29,767 nucleotides of DNA from K23-9 sp049680365 (lineage in GTDB: Bacteria; Planctomycetota; Planctomycetia; Pirellulales; Pirellulaceae): assembly GCA_049680365.1 (NCBI GenBank), contig JBAUHQ010000369.1, positions 1 through 29,767 on the forward strand. Direction: 5' to 3'. Of the stretch, positions 1-8,085 are shown in pieces (position 1 is the stretch's first letter; every line of letters begins with the position of its first letter). The translations under genes were made by a program, and so were the position numbers. The notes below the pieces were generated by a model that saw nothing but the letters and a program-made list of their open reading frames with translations, did not search any database and was not told the origin of the DNA.

Positions 1-1
1 A

Positions 2-1780
2 TTATTCCAAGATCATGTCGTCGCAGGTTTTGCCACCGGGGATCATTGGCAGAACGTGTTCCTGATACGGAACTTGGACGTCCAAAACATACGGGCCGTC
101 GTGAGCGATCATCTCGCGGATCGCTCCTTCGAGGTCCGATTTTTTGCGAATCGTTGTTGCACCGCAGCCGTAGCCCTGAGCGATTTTGACAAAGTCCGGA
201 TAACGATCTTCGGCGTATTTAAATCGCTCCACGTCGCTTTTGCCCGAAGCTTCGGTGTGCTTGATTGGACCCAAGTACGTATGTGCTCGGTTGCCTTCCA
301 TGAAACGATCTTCCCACTGAACCACCATGCCAAGATGCTGGTTGTTTAGCAAGAAAACTTTCACGGGCAGCTCTTCGCAAAAACACGTGGCCAACTCTTG
401 GATGTTCATTTGGAAACTGCCGTCACCATCGATGTCGATGACCAACGAGTTCGGAAGTGCCGCTTGAACACCCATTGCTGCTGGCAGACCGAAACCCATT
501 GTTCCTAGGCCAGAACTGGAATGCCAAGTGCGTGGCTTGCGGAACTTGTAAAACTGAGCCGCCCACATTTGGTGTTGGCCCACGCCGACGGTGATCTGCG
601 TGTCCATGTCTGCTGTGATGTCGCTAAGCGTTTTGATCGCGTGCTGCTGCAAAATGCCGTCGAACTTTTCGTCATACTTGAAGGGATATTTGGCCTTCAG
701 TTCAACGCACTTTTTTTGCCATTCAGCGATGTCCGGTTTCTGAACGACTTTGTTCATTTCCGTCAAGAACTGCTTCACATCACCGCGAACGGGAATGTGA
801 GCTTCCTTGTTTTTGTTTAGCTCGCTGCCGTCGATGTCGACGTGAATGATTTTGGCGTCTTTTGCGAACGCCTCAACTTTGCCAGTCACTCGGTCGTCAA
901 ACCGAACGCCCAGTGCGATCAACAAATCGCAATCGCGAACGGCATAGTTGGCGTAGGCAGCACCGTGCATACCTAACCAATCCATGTTGTGTTCGTGTTC
1001 GGGCGGGACGGTGCCGATGCCCATGATCGTCGTCACGGTGGGGATTCCGGATTTGATAATGAACTCACGCAGTTCTTCGCTAGCGCCACCCAGCACGATG
1101 CCGCCGCCGGCATAGATAACCGGACGCCGAGCCAACTTAATGGCTGCCGTGATTTGACGGATGGTTTCCGATGGGATGGCTGGCGGTGCCGCTTCGTAGC
1201 CGGGCAAACACATCGGCGGGTCCATGTCGATATCGACCAAGTTGCCAAGTTGGACGTCTTTGGGCATGTCGATCAAAACCGGACCTGGACGACCTGTCGC
1301 CGCGACATGAAACGCTTCTTTCATGATCCGCGGCAGGTCGGCAAGATTGGTCACCAAGTAATGGTGCTTGGTGATCCCGCGGCAAATTTCGGCCATCGGC
1401 GTTTCTTGGAACGCATCGCTGCCGATTGCTTTGGTAGGAACTTGGCCTGTGATGCAAATGATGGGCACGCTATCAAGCTTGGCGTCCGCGATGGCGGTGA
1501 CCAAGTTAGTCGCACCGGGACCGCTGGTTGCAAACACAACGCCGACTTTGCCAGTCGCTCGTGCGTAACCTTGGGCGGCAAATGCTCCGCCTTGTTCATG
1601 ACGAGGCAGGATGGTGCGGACTGAGTCGCCGAATCGTGTCAGGGCTTGGTGCATTGGCATGCTACAGCCACCGGGATAGGCGAAAAGCACTTCGACGCCA
1701 TGATCCACTAGAGATTTGACCAGAATGTCGGCTCCCGTCATGGAGCGAGGCTCAGCAGAAGTGGCTTTGGCAGTGCTCAT
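2..1780 (-). CDS. ilvB: Acetolactate synthase large subunit (biosynthetic, ThDP-dependent)
   Basis: This enzyme condenses two pyruvates to acetolactate, or pyruvate with 2-oxobutyrate, in the first common step of valine, leucine and isoleucine synthesis in the cytoplasm. At 592 residues it has normal length and is complete, with the TAA stop at the window edge and an ATG start at 1780. The catalytic glutamate lies in RHEQGG (about 60-65). The ThDP/Mg site runs from GDGS (452-455) to the NN pair at 479-480. The segment NNQHLGMVVQWEDRF followed by NRAHTYLG resembles plant acetolactate synthases more than E. coli IlvI, as does GQVPTKAIGSDAFQETP near 112-128. Trp489 sits where the herbicide-site Trp of plant enzymes lies. 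Between NN and PDFV there are about 21 more residues than I recall for E. coli IlvI. The regulatory small subunit is not visible and could lie beyond the left edge. Divergent from crcB. Confidence 0.96.
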   Translation of the reverse strand: MSTAKATSAEPRSMTGADILVKSLVDHGVEVLFAYPGGCSMPMHQALTRFGDSVRTILPRHEQGGAFAAQGYARATGKVGVVFATSGPGATNLVTAIADAKLDSVPIICITGQVPTKAIGSDAFQETPMAEICRGITKHHYLVTNLADLPRIMKEAFHVAATGRPGPVLIDMPKDVQLGNLVDIDMDPPMCLPGYEAAPPAIPSETIRQITAAIKLARRPVIYAGGGIVLGGASEELREFIIKSGIPTVTTIMGIGTVPPEHEHNMDWLGMHGAAYANYAVRDCDLLIALGVRFDDRVTGKVEAFAKDAKIIHVDIDGSELNKNKEAHIPVRGDVKQFLTEMNKVVQKPDIAEWQKKCVELKAKYPFKYDEKFDGILQQHAIKTLSDITADMDTQITVGVGQHQMWAAQFYKFRKPRTWHSSSGLGTMGFGLPAAMGVQAALPNSLVIDIDGDGSFQMNIQELATCFCEELPVKVFLLNNQHLGMVVQWEDRFMEGNRAHTYLGPIKHTEASGKSDVERFKYAEDRYPDFVKIAQGYGCGATTIRKKSDLEGAIREMIAHDGPYVLDVQVPYQEHVLPMIPGGKTCDDMILE

Positions 1781-1863
1781 ACTCTTGTAATACAGCTAAA
1801 TCGGGGGTGTTGGGTGCTCGTCTCGCGGCGAAACGAACGGAAGTAGACTCGCTTTCGACGCTT

Positions 1864-1918
1864 GAAATCGAAGGATTTCACCCAGCTGTCGGGGGAGAGT
1901 CACGTGGTGGATACCACG
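1864..1918. repeat. Two short inverted repeats in the ilvB/crcB divergent spacer
   Basis: Two perfect 6-bp stems with 4-base loops lie side by side: GAAATC/GATTTC at 1864-1879 and CGTGGT/ACCACG at 1903-1918. They sit between the divergent ilvB and crcB starts. They could be operators, RNA leader hairpins for either gene, or repeat remnants. Neither is followed by a T-run, so they do not look like intrinsic terminators. Their function is unknown. Confidence 0.45.
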
Positions 1919-2034
1919 CTTGCCGGGAACCGCTGCAAAAACTGACATTTACGTCGATCGCAGAAATCCCGACCCTATTCAGCTAACGTAAGTTCGTGCG
2001 GATTCCAAGGCAATGGTTAAAACGCCCAGTGGAA

Positions 2035-2424
2035 ATGACAACTTGGCTCAATTTGGCAGCGATCGCTCTGGCAGGCGGCCTCGGATCGGTCTGTCGCTAC
2101 GTGCTGACGATAGCCGCCGCCGCTATTCCCGGCGGCTCGGGTATGCTGGGAACGACAATCGCAAATGTCATCGGATGCGCCGGGATCGGCGCACTATTGG
2201 CCTATGGTGCTGTCGAAGGCAACCTTAGCGACAGGATGTCGCTTGCTATTCGCGTCGGATTCTTGGGGGGACTGACCACGTTTTCCACCTTCGCGGCCGA
2301 ATCTGCTGGGCTGGCCAGCGAGGCTCGGTGGCTCAGTTCGGGCCTCTACCTTGCCGCAAATCTTTTTATTGGATGGACTGCACTGATTCTCGCTACAACG
2401 ATCGTCAAGGGATGGATGGCATGA
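2035..2424 (+). CDS. crcB: CrcB/Fluc-family fluoride ion channel
   Basis: Fluc proteins are small membrane proteins that form antiparallel dual-topology dimers and export fluoride from the cytoplasm. The 129-residue product has four hydrophobic segments and the family landmarks: GGLGSVCRY (14-22), GTTIANVIGC with the conserved Asn44, and GFLGGLTTFSTF (75-86). The last carries the two phenylalanines (83 and 86) expected to line the pore. I chose the ATG at 2035 because it begins the conserved region (MTTWLNLAAIALAGG). An in-frame GTG at 1996 would add 13 polar residues and is less likely. The stop overlaps the ATG of the next gene (ATGA), which implies translational coupling. No recognisable fluoride riboswitch is seen upstream. 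As a single gene it would have to form a homodimer. Confidence 0.93.
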   Translation: MTTWLNLAAIALAGGLGSVCRYVLTIAAAAIPGGSGMLGTTIANVIGCAGIGALLAYGAVEGNLSDRMSLAIRVGFLGGLTTFSTFAAESAGLASEARWLSSGLYLAANLFIGWTALILATTIVKGWMA

Positions 2425-5075
2425 ATCGGAAGCTGCCAAAAATGACAATCCAGGCAACGTGGGCGGTTTGTTTCTGCTTTTTCACAGGATTCGCCTACTG
2501 CTTGCCCAACCACACGAAGGCCGGCGGTTTTCCCGAGCCAGCGTTTCCAGAACCCACGCCAAGCTACACCAATGCATCAGGCCAGCGCGAAGACGCTTCA
2601 CTGCACGCGGTTGCTTTCGCCAGCGCAACGATCGGGTTAGCAGTCGGTGACCACGGGACGCTGCTGCGAAGCGAAGACGCCGGCGCGACTTGGCAAATTA
2701 AAGACAGCGGCGTGGAGTGTCGCTTGGACGATGTGATTTGGATCAACACGAATCGCGCCATTGCCGTGGGCGGCGCCTACGACCGAGTCACTGGCATCAG
2801 TCGCGGTGTCGTGATCGGCAGCAATGATGGCGGTCAGACTTGGAGTCGAGCAAGAGATCAAGAACTGCCACGACTGCGAACAGTTGCCGTTGGCGAAGAC
2901 AGCCGCACCATCGTTGCGACCGGAGATTATTCGACCGCATCGTTGTCACGCGAATTCGAAAGCCACGACTTCGGTCTAACGTGGAGAAACGGTGGCGAGT
3001 TGGATGGCAGTGCCAAAGTTACCACTGAGCCGACAGCTACCGAACTATATCGTTGGACCGCGGCCGCAAAAGTGAACACACCGATTCGCGACGCGTGTCG
3101 ATTCGGCAAATCAGGTCTCTGTGCCGTGGGCGACCATGGCGTGATTACCCAAAGTCGCGATGGCGGCAAGACTTGGCAGACGACGCGTGGCGCAGATCGG
3201 CACTGTGCTGTTTTGGTGTTCGCTGCGACGTCCGCGTCCGTTCCGTGGCCAATTGTTGGCGGCGAAGCGATAGAAATGCGGCATCGTCTTGGCGTGGTGC
3301 TTTGCGATCCGATGAAACCACTAAATGATCCGGTCGCTCCCCAACCAATCGATCTTTCACGCCAAGCCGCTGCGATGCTGGGTGCGTCGGGCGTCGACCT
3401 TTTTGACGCAAGTTTTGACGCAAGTAAGGCGAATCCTGGAAGGTCATCGATTGACCACCAAGCAGTTGCGAAGTCCTGGCTTAGTATTCACAAACCCAGC
3501 GTCATGGTGGTCGACCAGTCGTTAGACGCCGCGACGCGACAGTCGCTGACGGCCGCAGCGATGTCCACGGGAGTCCAACGCATCATCAGTTACGCATTTG
3601 GCGGCAATGGTGATTCGATGATTCATAGCAGCGGATTGCTGCCGTCGACGGGTGTGTTGAATCGCGACCTTTGGCAAGACGCGTTGCAGATCGTGGCCCC
3701 AGGGCGCCGCATGCCGTCATCGATCGCGATTCGCAGCGTGTACGATGCCAGTGGAACGGCCAAACGCGGCGAATCCTTGTTGGCCGGACTACAGATCAAC
3801 AGCCAGCAAAGTCTTGCGTCGCCAGCGAAAACGGCCTCGCGTCGCCAACTGCAAATCGTACAAGGTCGCCTGGCGCAGCCCGCACGAATCACGAATCTGA
3901 TTCACACCAGCCGCAACGATGACGAGTTCGCGTCAGGCGTGAAAACAATCTTGGATCAAACGGCCAAAGAAGATCAGTTTCGTTTGGCGTGGGGTGTTCT
4001 GCAAGATTTGCAATCCAATGAACAGGTCGCGGCAGGGCTGCAAATCGAAATGCTGCGTGTCATCGCCGATCGCTTCGATTCGATGTCGGCGGGTAAGTGG
4101 GCGGCGTTGCGGCTGCAATCGATCGAGTATGGCTCAGAGTGGTCGCGTCTACGAACTTCACTCTCAAGTTCTCTGACGTCCAGTGGCCGGCAAGAACGAA
4201 CAGCGCAGGCGTCTGAGATCATTGCGGTCTCTCCCTTTCAATCGTCGGAAAATCGCGTCGTGCAAGCGTCGGCGACATCACCGTTGTTGGTACCAAAACC
4301 AAGAACACTCCGCCAACGACGCCCTGAACAAACTGGTTCCCAGATCGACTTGGCTTGGGAGTTTCATCCGCTCGTCCTGATTGCACGTCACGCATCACGT
4401 ATTCGCGGCGACGAAGACGGCTTGCAAGTCGCGGATGAAGAGGAAGGCTCTGGCGACCTGCGCCGGCTGAACGATGATCCGCGTACGTTTGAGTGGTCCA
4501 AGTTGACGGTGTCAGCACAAAATCAACGCGATGCGATTGTGGCCAAACGTGCCAAGTCGCCGCCACGATTGGATGGGAAGCTGGACGAGTCCTATTGGCA
4601 ACTGCCAGCACTTCGGCAAGCCGGAGCAAGTCGCCAGCCGCAAATCGCCTACGACGACGACTTCGTGTATGTGGCTTGGCAATGTCCAGCAAATATGATC
4701 GGCACGGATGATTTTGATCGTCAACAAACCAATCGTGTTCGCGATCACGACTTGGATAGGTCGGACCGAATCGAATTGTCGATTGATACCGATCAGGATT
4801 TGTTGACCGCGATGCAGTTTTCGGCAACCGATGCAGGCCGAACGCATGACGCTATCGACGGCCACCGCCAGTTCGATCCGACGTGGTACATTGCGGTTGA
4901 CCGAGACGCGACGCTTGTCAGTTTTGAAATGGCAATTCAGCGTCGCGACGTGACAGATTTACCGATTGTTCCCGGTCAAAGCTGGTTGCTGCGGGCCCGC
5001 TGTTTGCAAGCGGGAATGACGGAAGAAAACGTCATGCCAATTCCGTCCGATTGGACGCGTGTCGAGTTTCGCTAA
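2421..5075 (+). CDS. Secreted Asp-box (YCF48/BNR-like) protein with C-terminal CBM9-like domain
   Basis: The 884-residue product starts at the ATG that overlaps the crcB stop; the longer reading frame from 2328 lies inside crcB and is rejected. An N-terminal hydrophobic stretch (about 12-28) looks like a signal peptide. Four Asp-boxes of the form SxDxGxTW are visible: SEDAGATW (about 84), SNDGGQTW (134), SHDFGLTW (181) and SRDGGKTW (245). They indicate a beta-propeller as in YCF48/BNR proteins. The last 184 residues (about 701-884) begin near PPRLDGKLDESYW, a signature of CBM9-like/DOMON sugar-binding domains. The middle part (about 260-700) is not recognised. It is probably periplasmic or cell-surface, perhaps binding carbohydrate or protein. 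The function is unknown, and the link to fluoride export rests only on gene overlap. Confidence 0.8.
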   Translation: MNRKLPKMTIQATWAVCFCFFTGFAYCLPNHTKAGGFPEPAFPEPTPSYTNASGQREDASLHAVAFASATIGLAVGDHGTLLRSEDAGATWQIKDSGVECRLDDVIWINTNRAIAVGGAYDRVTGISRGVVIGSNDGGQTWSRARDQELPRLRTVAVGEDSRTIVATGDYSTASLSREFESHDFGLTWRNGGELDGSAKVTTEPTATELYRWTAAAKVNTPIRDACRFGKSGLCAVGDHGVITQSRDGGKTWQTTRGADRHCAVLVFAATSASVPWPIVGGEAIEMRHRLGVVLCDPMKPLNDPVAPQPIDLSRQAAAMLGASGVDLFDASFDASKANPGRSSIDHQAVAKSWLSIHKPSVMVVDQSLDAATRQSLTAAAMSTGVQRIISYAFGGNGDSMIHSSGLLPSTGVLNRDLWQDALQIVAPGRRMPSSIAIRSVYDASGTAKRGESLLAGLQINSQQSLASPAKTASRRQLQIVQGRLAQPARITNLIHTSRNDDEFASGVKTILDQTAKEDQFRLAWGVLQDLQSNEQVAAGLQIEMLRVIADRFDSMSAGKWAALRLQSIEYGSEWSRLRTSLSSSLTSSGRQERTAQASEIIAVSPFQSSENRVVQASATSPLLVPKPRTLRQRRPEQTGSQIDLAWEFHPLVLIARHASRIRGDEDGLQVADEEEGSGDLRRLNDDPRTFEWSKLTVSAQNQRDAIVAKRAKSPPRLDGKLDESYWQLPALRQAGASRQPQIAYDDDFVYVAWQCPANMIGTDDFDRQQTNRVRDHDLDRSDRIELSIDTDQDLLTAMQFSATDAGRTHDAIDGHRQFDPTWYIAVDRDATLVSFEMAIQRRDVTDLPIVPGQSWLLRARCLQAGMTEENVMPIPSDWTRVEFR

Positions 5076-5125
5076 CGCAGTTGGCGGTCGACGGCCAAAC
5101 ACCTTTGAATTTCACTTTCTTGCGC

Positions 5126-6244
5126 ATGCCATCGATGTTCAGTAGCGACTCATCCCAATCAACCAACCAACAATCTGCTGAAACAGCGACCAGCGAAGAG
5201 ATTCATACCGGATACGACTATGAATCCGGGTTCCTGATGCGTGCTCGCCAATGGACTGACCTGTTGCCGTGGCTGCGTTTGGTGCGAGTGATGCGTGTGG
5301 CCGGATCGCCGCCGCTGGTCTTGCTGGTGGCTATCACGTTTGCCGTTTGGTTTTCGGGGCATGTCAATTTTTTCAGGGATTCGGTCTCTTCAGGACTTTC
5401 GGCGAAAGCAATTGAGAAATCGTTGGCAAGCCGCGACACCCTGGCAGTGTTGCCGCGATACATCCAGTTGATGATTCCAACGGACGTTTTTCAGCTAGAA
5501 AGTCGCGGTTCGTGGTGGGAACCATTTGCGGCGATGCTATGGTCCCTGCTGATCTGGCTGCCGACAACGCTGCTGTTGATGCGGCAAGGAGGTTTATTGA
5601 CCGCAGGCAGGCCGATGATGGGCTTCGTTGACGCTGGCAAGTTCGCGATTCGCCGCAGCCCGTATGCACTCGTGATCGCTTTTGTGCCGCTGCTTTGTGT
5701 CTTGTTCATTTGCCTCGCGTTGGCTGTGCTTGGTTGGGTCAGTCGGGCAGGTGACTGGATTGCCTATCCACTTTCCATTTTGACTGCGATCATCGCACTT
5801 GCATGTGGACTGCTTGCTTTCGGTGCCAATATCGCCACGCCACTTGGCTGGGCTGCGCTGGCCAATGAAAAAGAACCTGATCCGCTGGACGCGCTTTCGC
5901 GAGGCTACGAATACTTGTACCGTCGCCCCTTGCAATTGGTGATTCACGGCTTGGCTGGCATGGTGATTCTATTTGTTGTCACGACACTAGCTGCCTTGGT
6001 TGCCGTCTCCGCAGTGAACGTATCAAACTATGCCTTGGCGCTCTCTGGAGCTCCAAAGGAGACGATTGTTAGCACGGCTCTCATGCTGTCGTTTTTCCCA
6101 TCGGTAGTTGCGGTCACGCTATTTTGGAGCATCGTTGGAGGCGTCTACTTGCTGATGCGTTACGATGCCAACGGGCAAGAAGTCGAGGACATTTGGCAAT
6201 CGCCGCTTGTGTCTGAAACAGCTTTGCCGGAATTAAGCAAATAG
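5126..6244 (+). CDS. Multi-pass membrane protein of unknown function
   Basis: The 372-residue product has a polar, Ser/Gln/Thr-rich N-terminus of roughly 55 residues. About six hydrophobic segments follow: around SPPLVLLVAITFAVWF, AAMLWSLLIWLPTTLLLM, YALVIAFVPLLCVLFICLAL, ILTAIIALACGLLAF, GLAGMVILFVVTTLAALV and FPSVVAVTLFWSIVGGVYLL. No catalytic motif is recognised. An upstream TTG at 5051 would overlap the previous gene, so I place the start at the ATG at 5126; the ATG at 5135 is equally possible. The gene follows the Asp-box protein by 50 bases and precedes the DUF2007 gene by 60 bases on the same strand, so the run from crcB to DUF2007 may be one transcription unit. It may be an inner-membrane protein, but its role is not known. 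Confidence 0.72.
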   Translation: MPSMFSSDSSQSTNQQSAETATSEEIHTGYDYESGFLMRARQWTDLLPWLRLVRVMRVAGSPPLVLLVAITFAVWFSGHVNFFRDSVSSGLSAKAIEKSLASRDTLAVLPRYIQLMIPTDVFQLESRGSWWEPFAAMLWSLLIWLPTTLLLMRQGGLLTAGRPMMGFVDAGKFAIRRSPYALVIAFVPLLCVLFICLALAVLGWVSRAGDWIAYPLSILTAIIALACGLLAFGANIATPLGWAALANEKEPDPLDALSRGYEYLYRRPLQLVIHGLAGMVILFVVTTLAALVAVSAVNVSNYALALSGAPKETIVSTALMLSFFPSVVAVTLFWSIVGGVYLLMRYDANGQEVEDIWQSPLVSETALPELSK

Positions 6245-6304
6245 TGGCCAGATTCGATTCGAACACTGCCAAGATTCTCCCTGGGCCAACGAACTACCAA
6301 GACC

Positions 6305-6592
6305 ATGAACCATCCTAATAGCGACACAGCCGAAAACCTGGACGACGCCAAATTGGTCGAAGTGGCGAAGCGTGCCACAGAATCCGAAGCCTTGATCTTG
6401 GTTTCCGTGTTGGCCGACGAAAACATCAAAGCGGTCGCAACAGGCGGATTCACCGCAGGCTTTGTCGCCGAAGCTCCTGGGTGGGTCAGCGTGAAAACGC
6501 TCGAACGAGACGCTCTACGCGCCCGAGAAATTCTCAGCGAACTGAAAGCTCATCCAGCCGAGTGGCCGGCTGACGACACGGACGACGAGTAG
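6305..6592 (+). CDS. Small DUF2007-type protein
   Basis: The 95-residue soluble product matches the DUF2007 pattern. An N-terminal strand-helix segment (LVEVAKRATESEALILVSVL) would hold the 'accumulate over edits of a location' helix typical of the family. A C-terminal Val-rich strand and the RDALRAREIL helix follow. The family is often annotated as a putative signal-transducing protein, but its biochemical role is unknown. The acidic tail (DDTDDE) is typical of small cytoplasmic proteins. The gene follows the membrane protein on the same strand and ends 5 bases before the stop of the convergent SUKH gene. The assignment rests on pattern and length only. Confidence 0.65.
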   Translation: MNHPNSDTAENLDDAKLVEVAKRATESEALILVSVLADENIKAVATGGFTAGFVAEAPGWVSVKTLERDALRAREILSELKAHPAEWPADDTDDE

Positions 6593-6597
6593 TCTTT

Positions 6598-8052
6598 TCA
6601 GATTCCGTATCGTGCTTTGAAGCAAGCGCGATGCGCGGCGGCCAGTGCTGACCGAGCCGTCTGGCTTTCATCGCAATGCGAAATGCGTTCCAGGATATCG
6701 GCGAATGCTTTGATCGGGTCCGCACCCAGGTCCCAGCCTGCAGCGACAAGAGCGTCCAGCTGATCGGCCTTCGACTCACTCTTCCCTGCCCTGTCCAGCC
6801 AGTAGTTCTGCGCCGCGACTCGCCGCCGTTCACTATTCTTGTCAGTCAACAAATCTAAGTACGACTGATCAACACTTGCCGGTAACTTGAGTCCGTGTTC
6901 ATTGCCGAGCCAAACAAGCCGAGCTGCCGAAAACTTGGCTGCATCGCAAGACGTCCAGTGCGTGCGTAACTTAACGGATTGGTCCGTGAACACGGACTTG
7001 TCGATCCCCTGACAATACACTTGATGAGCACGTTGCCACTGGCCTGATTTTTCAAACGTGTATCCCAACAGATCGTAGCCCCAGGCGATTTCGGGGAAAC
7101 CAGCGACGACTTTTTCAGCGTGGTGCTGCGCTAGGCTCCAATCCTGCCGGTCGTCGCCGGTGTACCCAAGCTCATGCTGTAGTTTTGGGCGTATCTCATT
7201 GGGAATCAGATCCGTATCGAACATCCAGCGCACTGCGTTGTTCCATTCGACTCCAATCGATTCGGCTTGGCGACGATCAAACGATTGGCTTAGCGTTTCG
7301 GCAAGCGTGTTTTGGATCAATTCGCATCGAACAGCCGACTCCGCAATGCGTTCGCTCAGCAAAAAATCTGCCAATGCCATTCCAGCAAAATCAGGGTCAA
7401 CCACCTTTTGCTCGTCGATTCCCGCATGGCCACAAGCCCAGCTCAGCAGTCGGTCATCGCGTGTGGCGGGCGTTGTTTGGAAGTCTTCTGCCGGAACCGC
7501 GTGACGCCGCTTGGGACCAGGCAACCGATGGCAAACCGCGTCATACACAATCGCTTCGCTAAGAGTCCGTCCCCAAGGAATCCAGTCACCACCACCGTGG
7601 TACCATTGAATGACTTGAGATGCGTTATTGGAGCGGTCCAGTCGCACACCCAACCAATCGCCAGCGTGGCTTCCGATCAATGGCATGAAATCGCACGGCA
7701 TCAATCCCGGCCAGATAGCGTCCGGTGCCGATTCCAGCAGCGAATTCGGATCAACCGGTACGCAATACTCGCTTGTACCGGTGTGCTGCCAAATGCCGCC
7801 GTCAAACCAATCGACTAAGTCATCAGGCAGGTAACACTGATAGCGATCAGCAATCCGCGCAGACAACTTTCCCGGCGAACCACAAGAATGAGTTTCCTGT
7901 GGTGGACGAGATGCGTCTGACGAGTTCGCTTGTGGAGGCAATTCGCGGTGATGGGTGAAAAGATCGATAAGAGCGACCAATATGTTGGTCATTGCCGTGG
8001 CATTATCGTTTGATATGTCCTGATATTGCAAGCTGAGGGAACACACGATCAT
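6598..8052 (-). CDS. SMI1/KNR4 (SUKH)-type protein with TPR-like C-terminal half
   Basis: Up to 484 residues. The region at about 65-175 looks like a SMI1/KNR4 (SUKH) fold: LPDDLVDWFDGGIW, the LMPCDFMPLIGSHAGDWLG strand pair, then WYHGGGDWIPWG and LSEAIVYDAV. The second half is helical. Around 305-350 it resembles a TPR (LAQHHAEKVVAGFP, WGYDLLGYTFEKSGQW, AHQVYCQGI). No signal peptide is obvious, so it is probably cytoplasmic. SUKH domains occur in immunity proteins against polymorphic toxins and in regulatory proteins. No toxin gene is adjacent, so a regulatory or scaffold role is equally possible. The start is uncertain: ATG at 8052, or the ATG at 7992 that removes 20 residues. It lies 33 bases downstream of the DUF1570 gene on the same strand, so the two may be co-transcribed. 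Confidence 0.65.
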   Translation of the reverse strand: MIVCSLSLQYQDISNDNATAMTNILVALIDLFTHHRELPPQANSSDASRPPQETHSCGSPGKLSARIADRYQCYLPDDLVDWFDGGIWQHTGTSEYCVPVDPNSLLESAPDAIWPGLMPCDFMPLIGSHAGDWLGVRLDRSNNASQVIQWYHGGGDWIPWGRTLSEAIVYDAVCHRLPGPKRRHAVPAEDFQTTPATRDDRLLSWACGHAGIDEQKVVDPDFAGMALADFLLSERIAESAVRCELIQNTLAETLSQSFDRRQAESIGVEWNNAVRWMFDTDLIPNEIRPKLQHELGYTGDDRQDWSLAQHHAEKVVAGFPEIAWGYDLLGYTFEKSGQWQRAHQVYCQGIDKSVFTDQSVKLRTHWTSCDAAKFSAARLVWLGNEHGLKLPASVDQSYLDLLTDKNSERRRVAAQNYWLDRAGKSESKADQLDALVAAGWDLGADPIKAFADILERISHCDESQTARSALAAAHRACFKARYGI

Positions 8053-8085
8053 CTCAACGAGCAGGAAGTTTTCGCCGGCTCGATA

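Noticed and set aside
989..1624. Plus-strand open frame of about 211 codons inside ilvB
   Set aside because: It is a shadow of the minus-strand gene, whose protein is strongly recognised; its composition (many Arg, His, Asp) is typical of antisense frames.
1781..2034. Fluoride riboswitch upstream of crcB
   Set aside because: I looked for the crcB motif core (GG-GATGG and the downstream pairing stretch) and found only unrelated hairpins; nothing matched.
4219..4827. Minus-strand open frame of about 202 codons inside the Asp-box/CBM9 gene
   Set aside because: Arg/Ser/Pro-rich shadow with no motif; the plus-strand frame has coherent domains.
6598..8052. Polymorphic toxin immunity gene
   Set aside because: No toxin-like neighbour with secretion or pretoxin motifs is seen; the SUKH-like part alone does not establish it.
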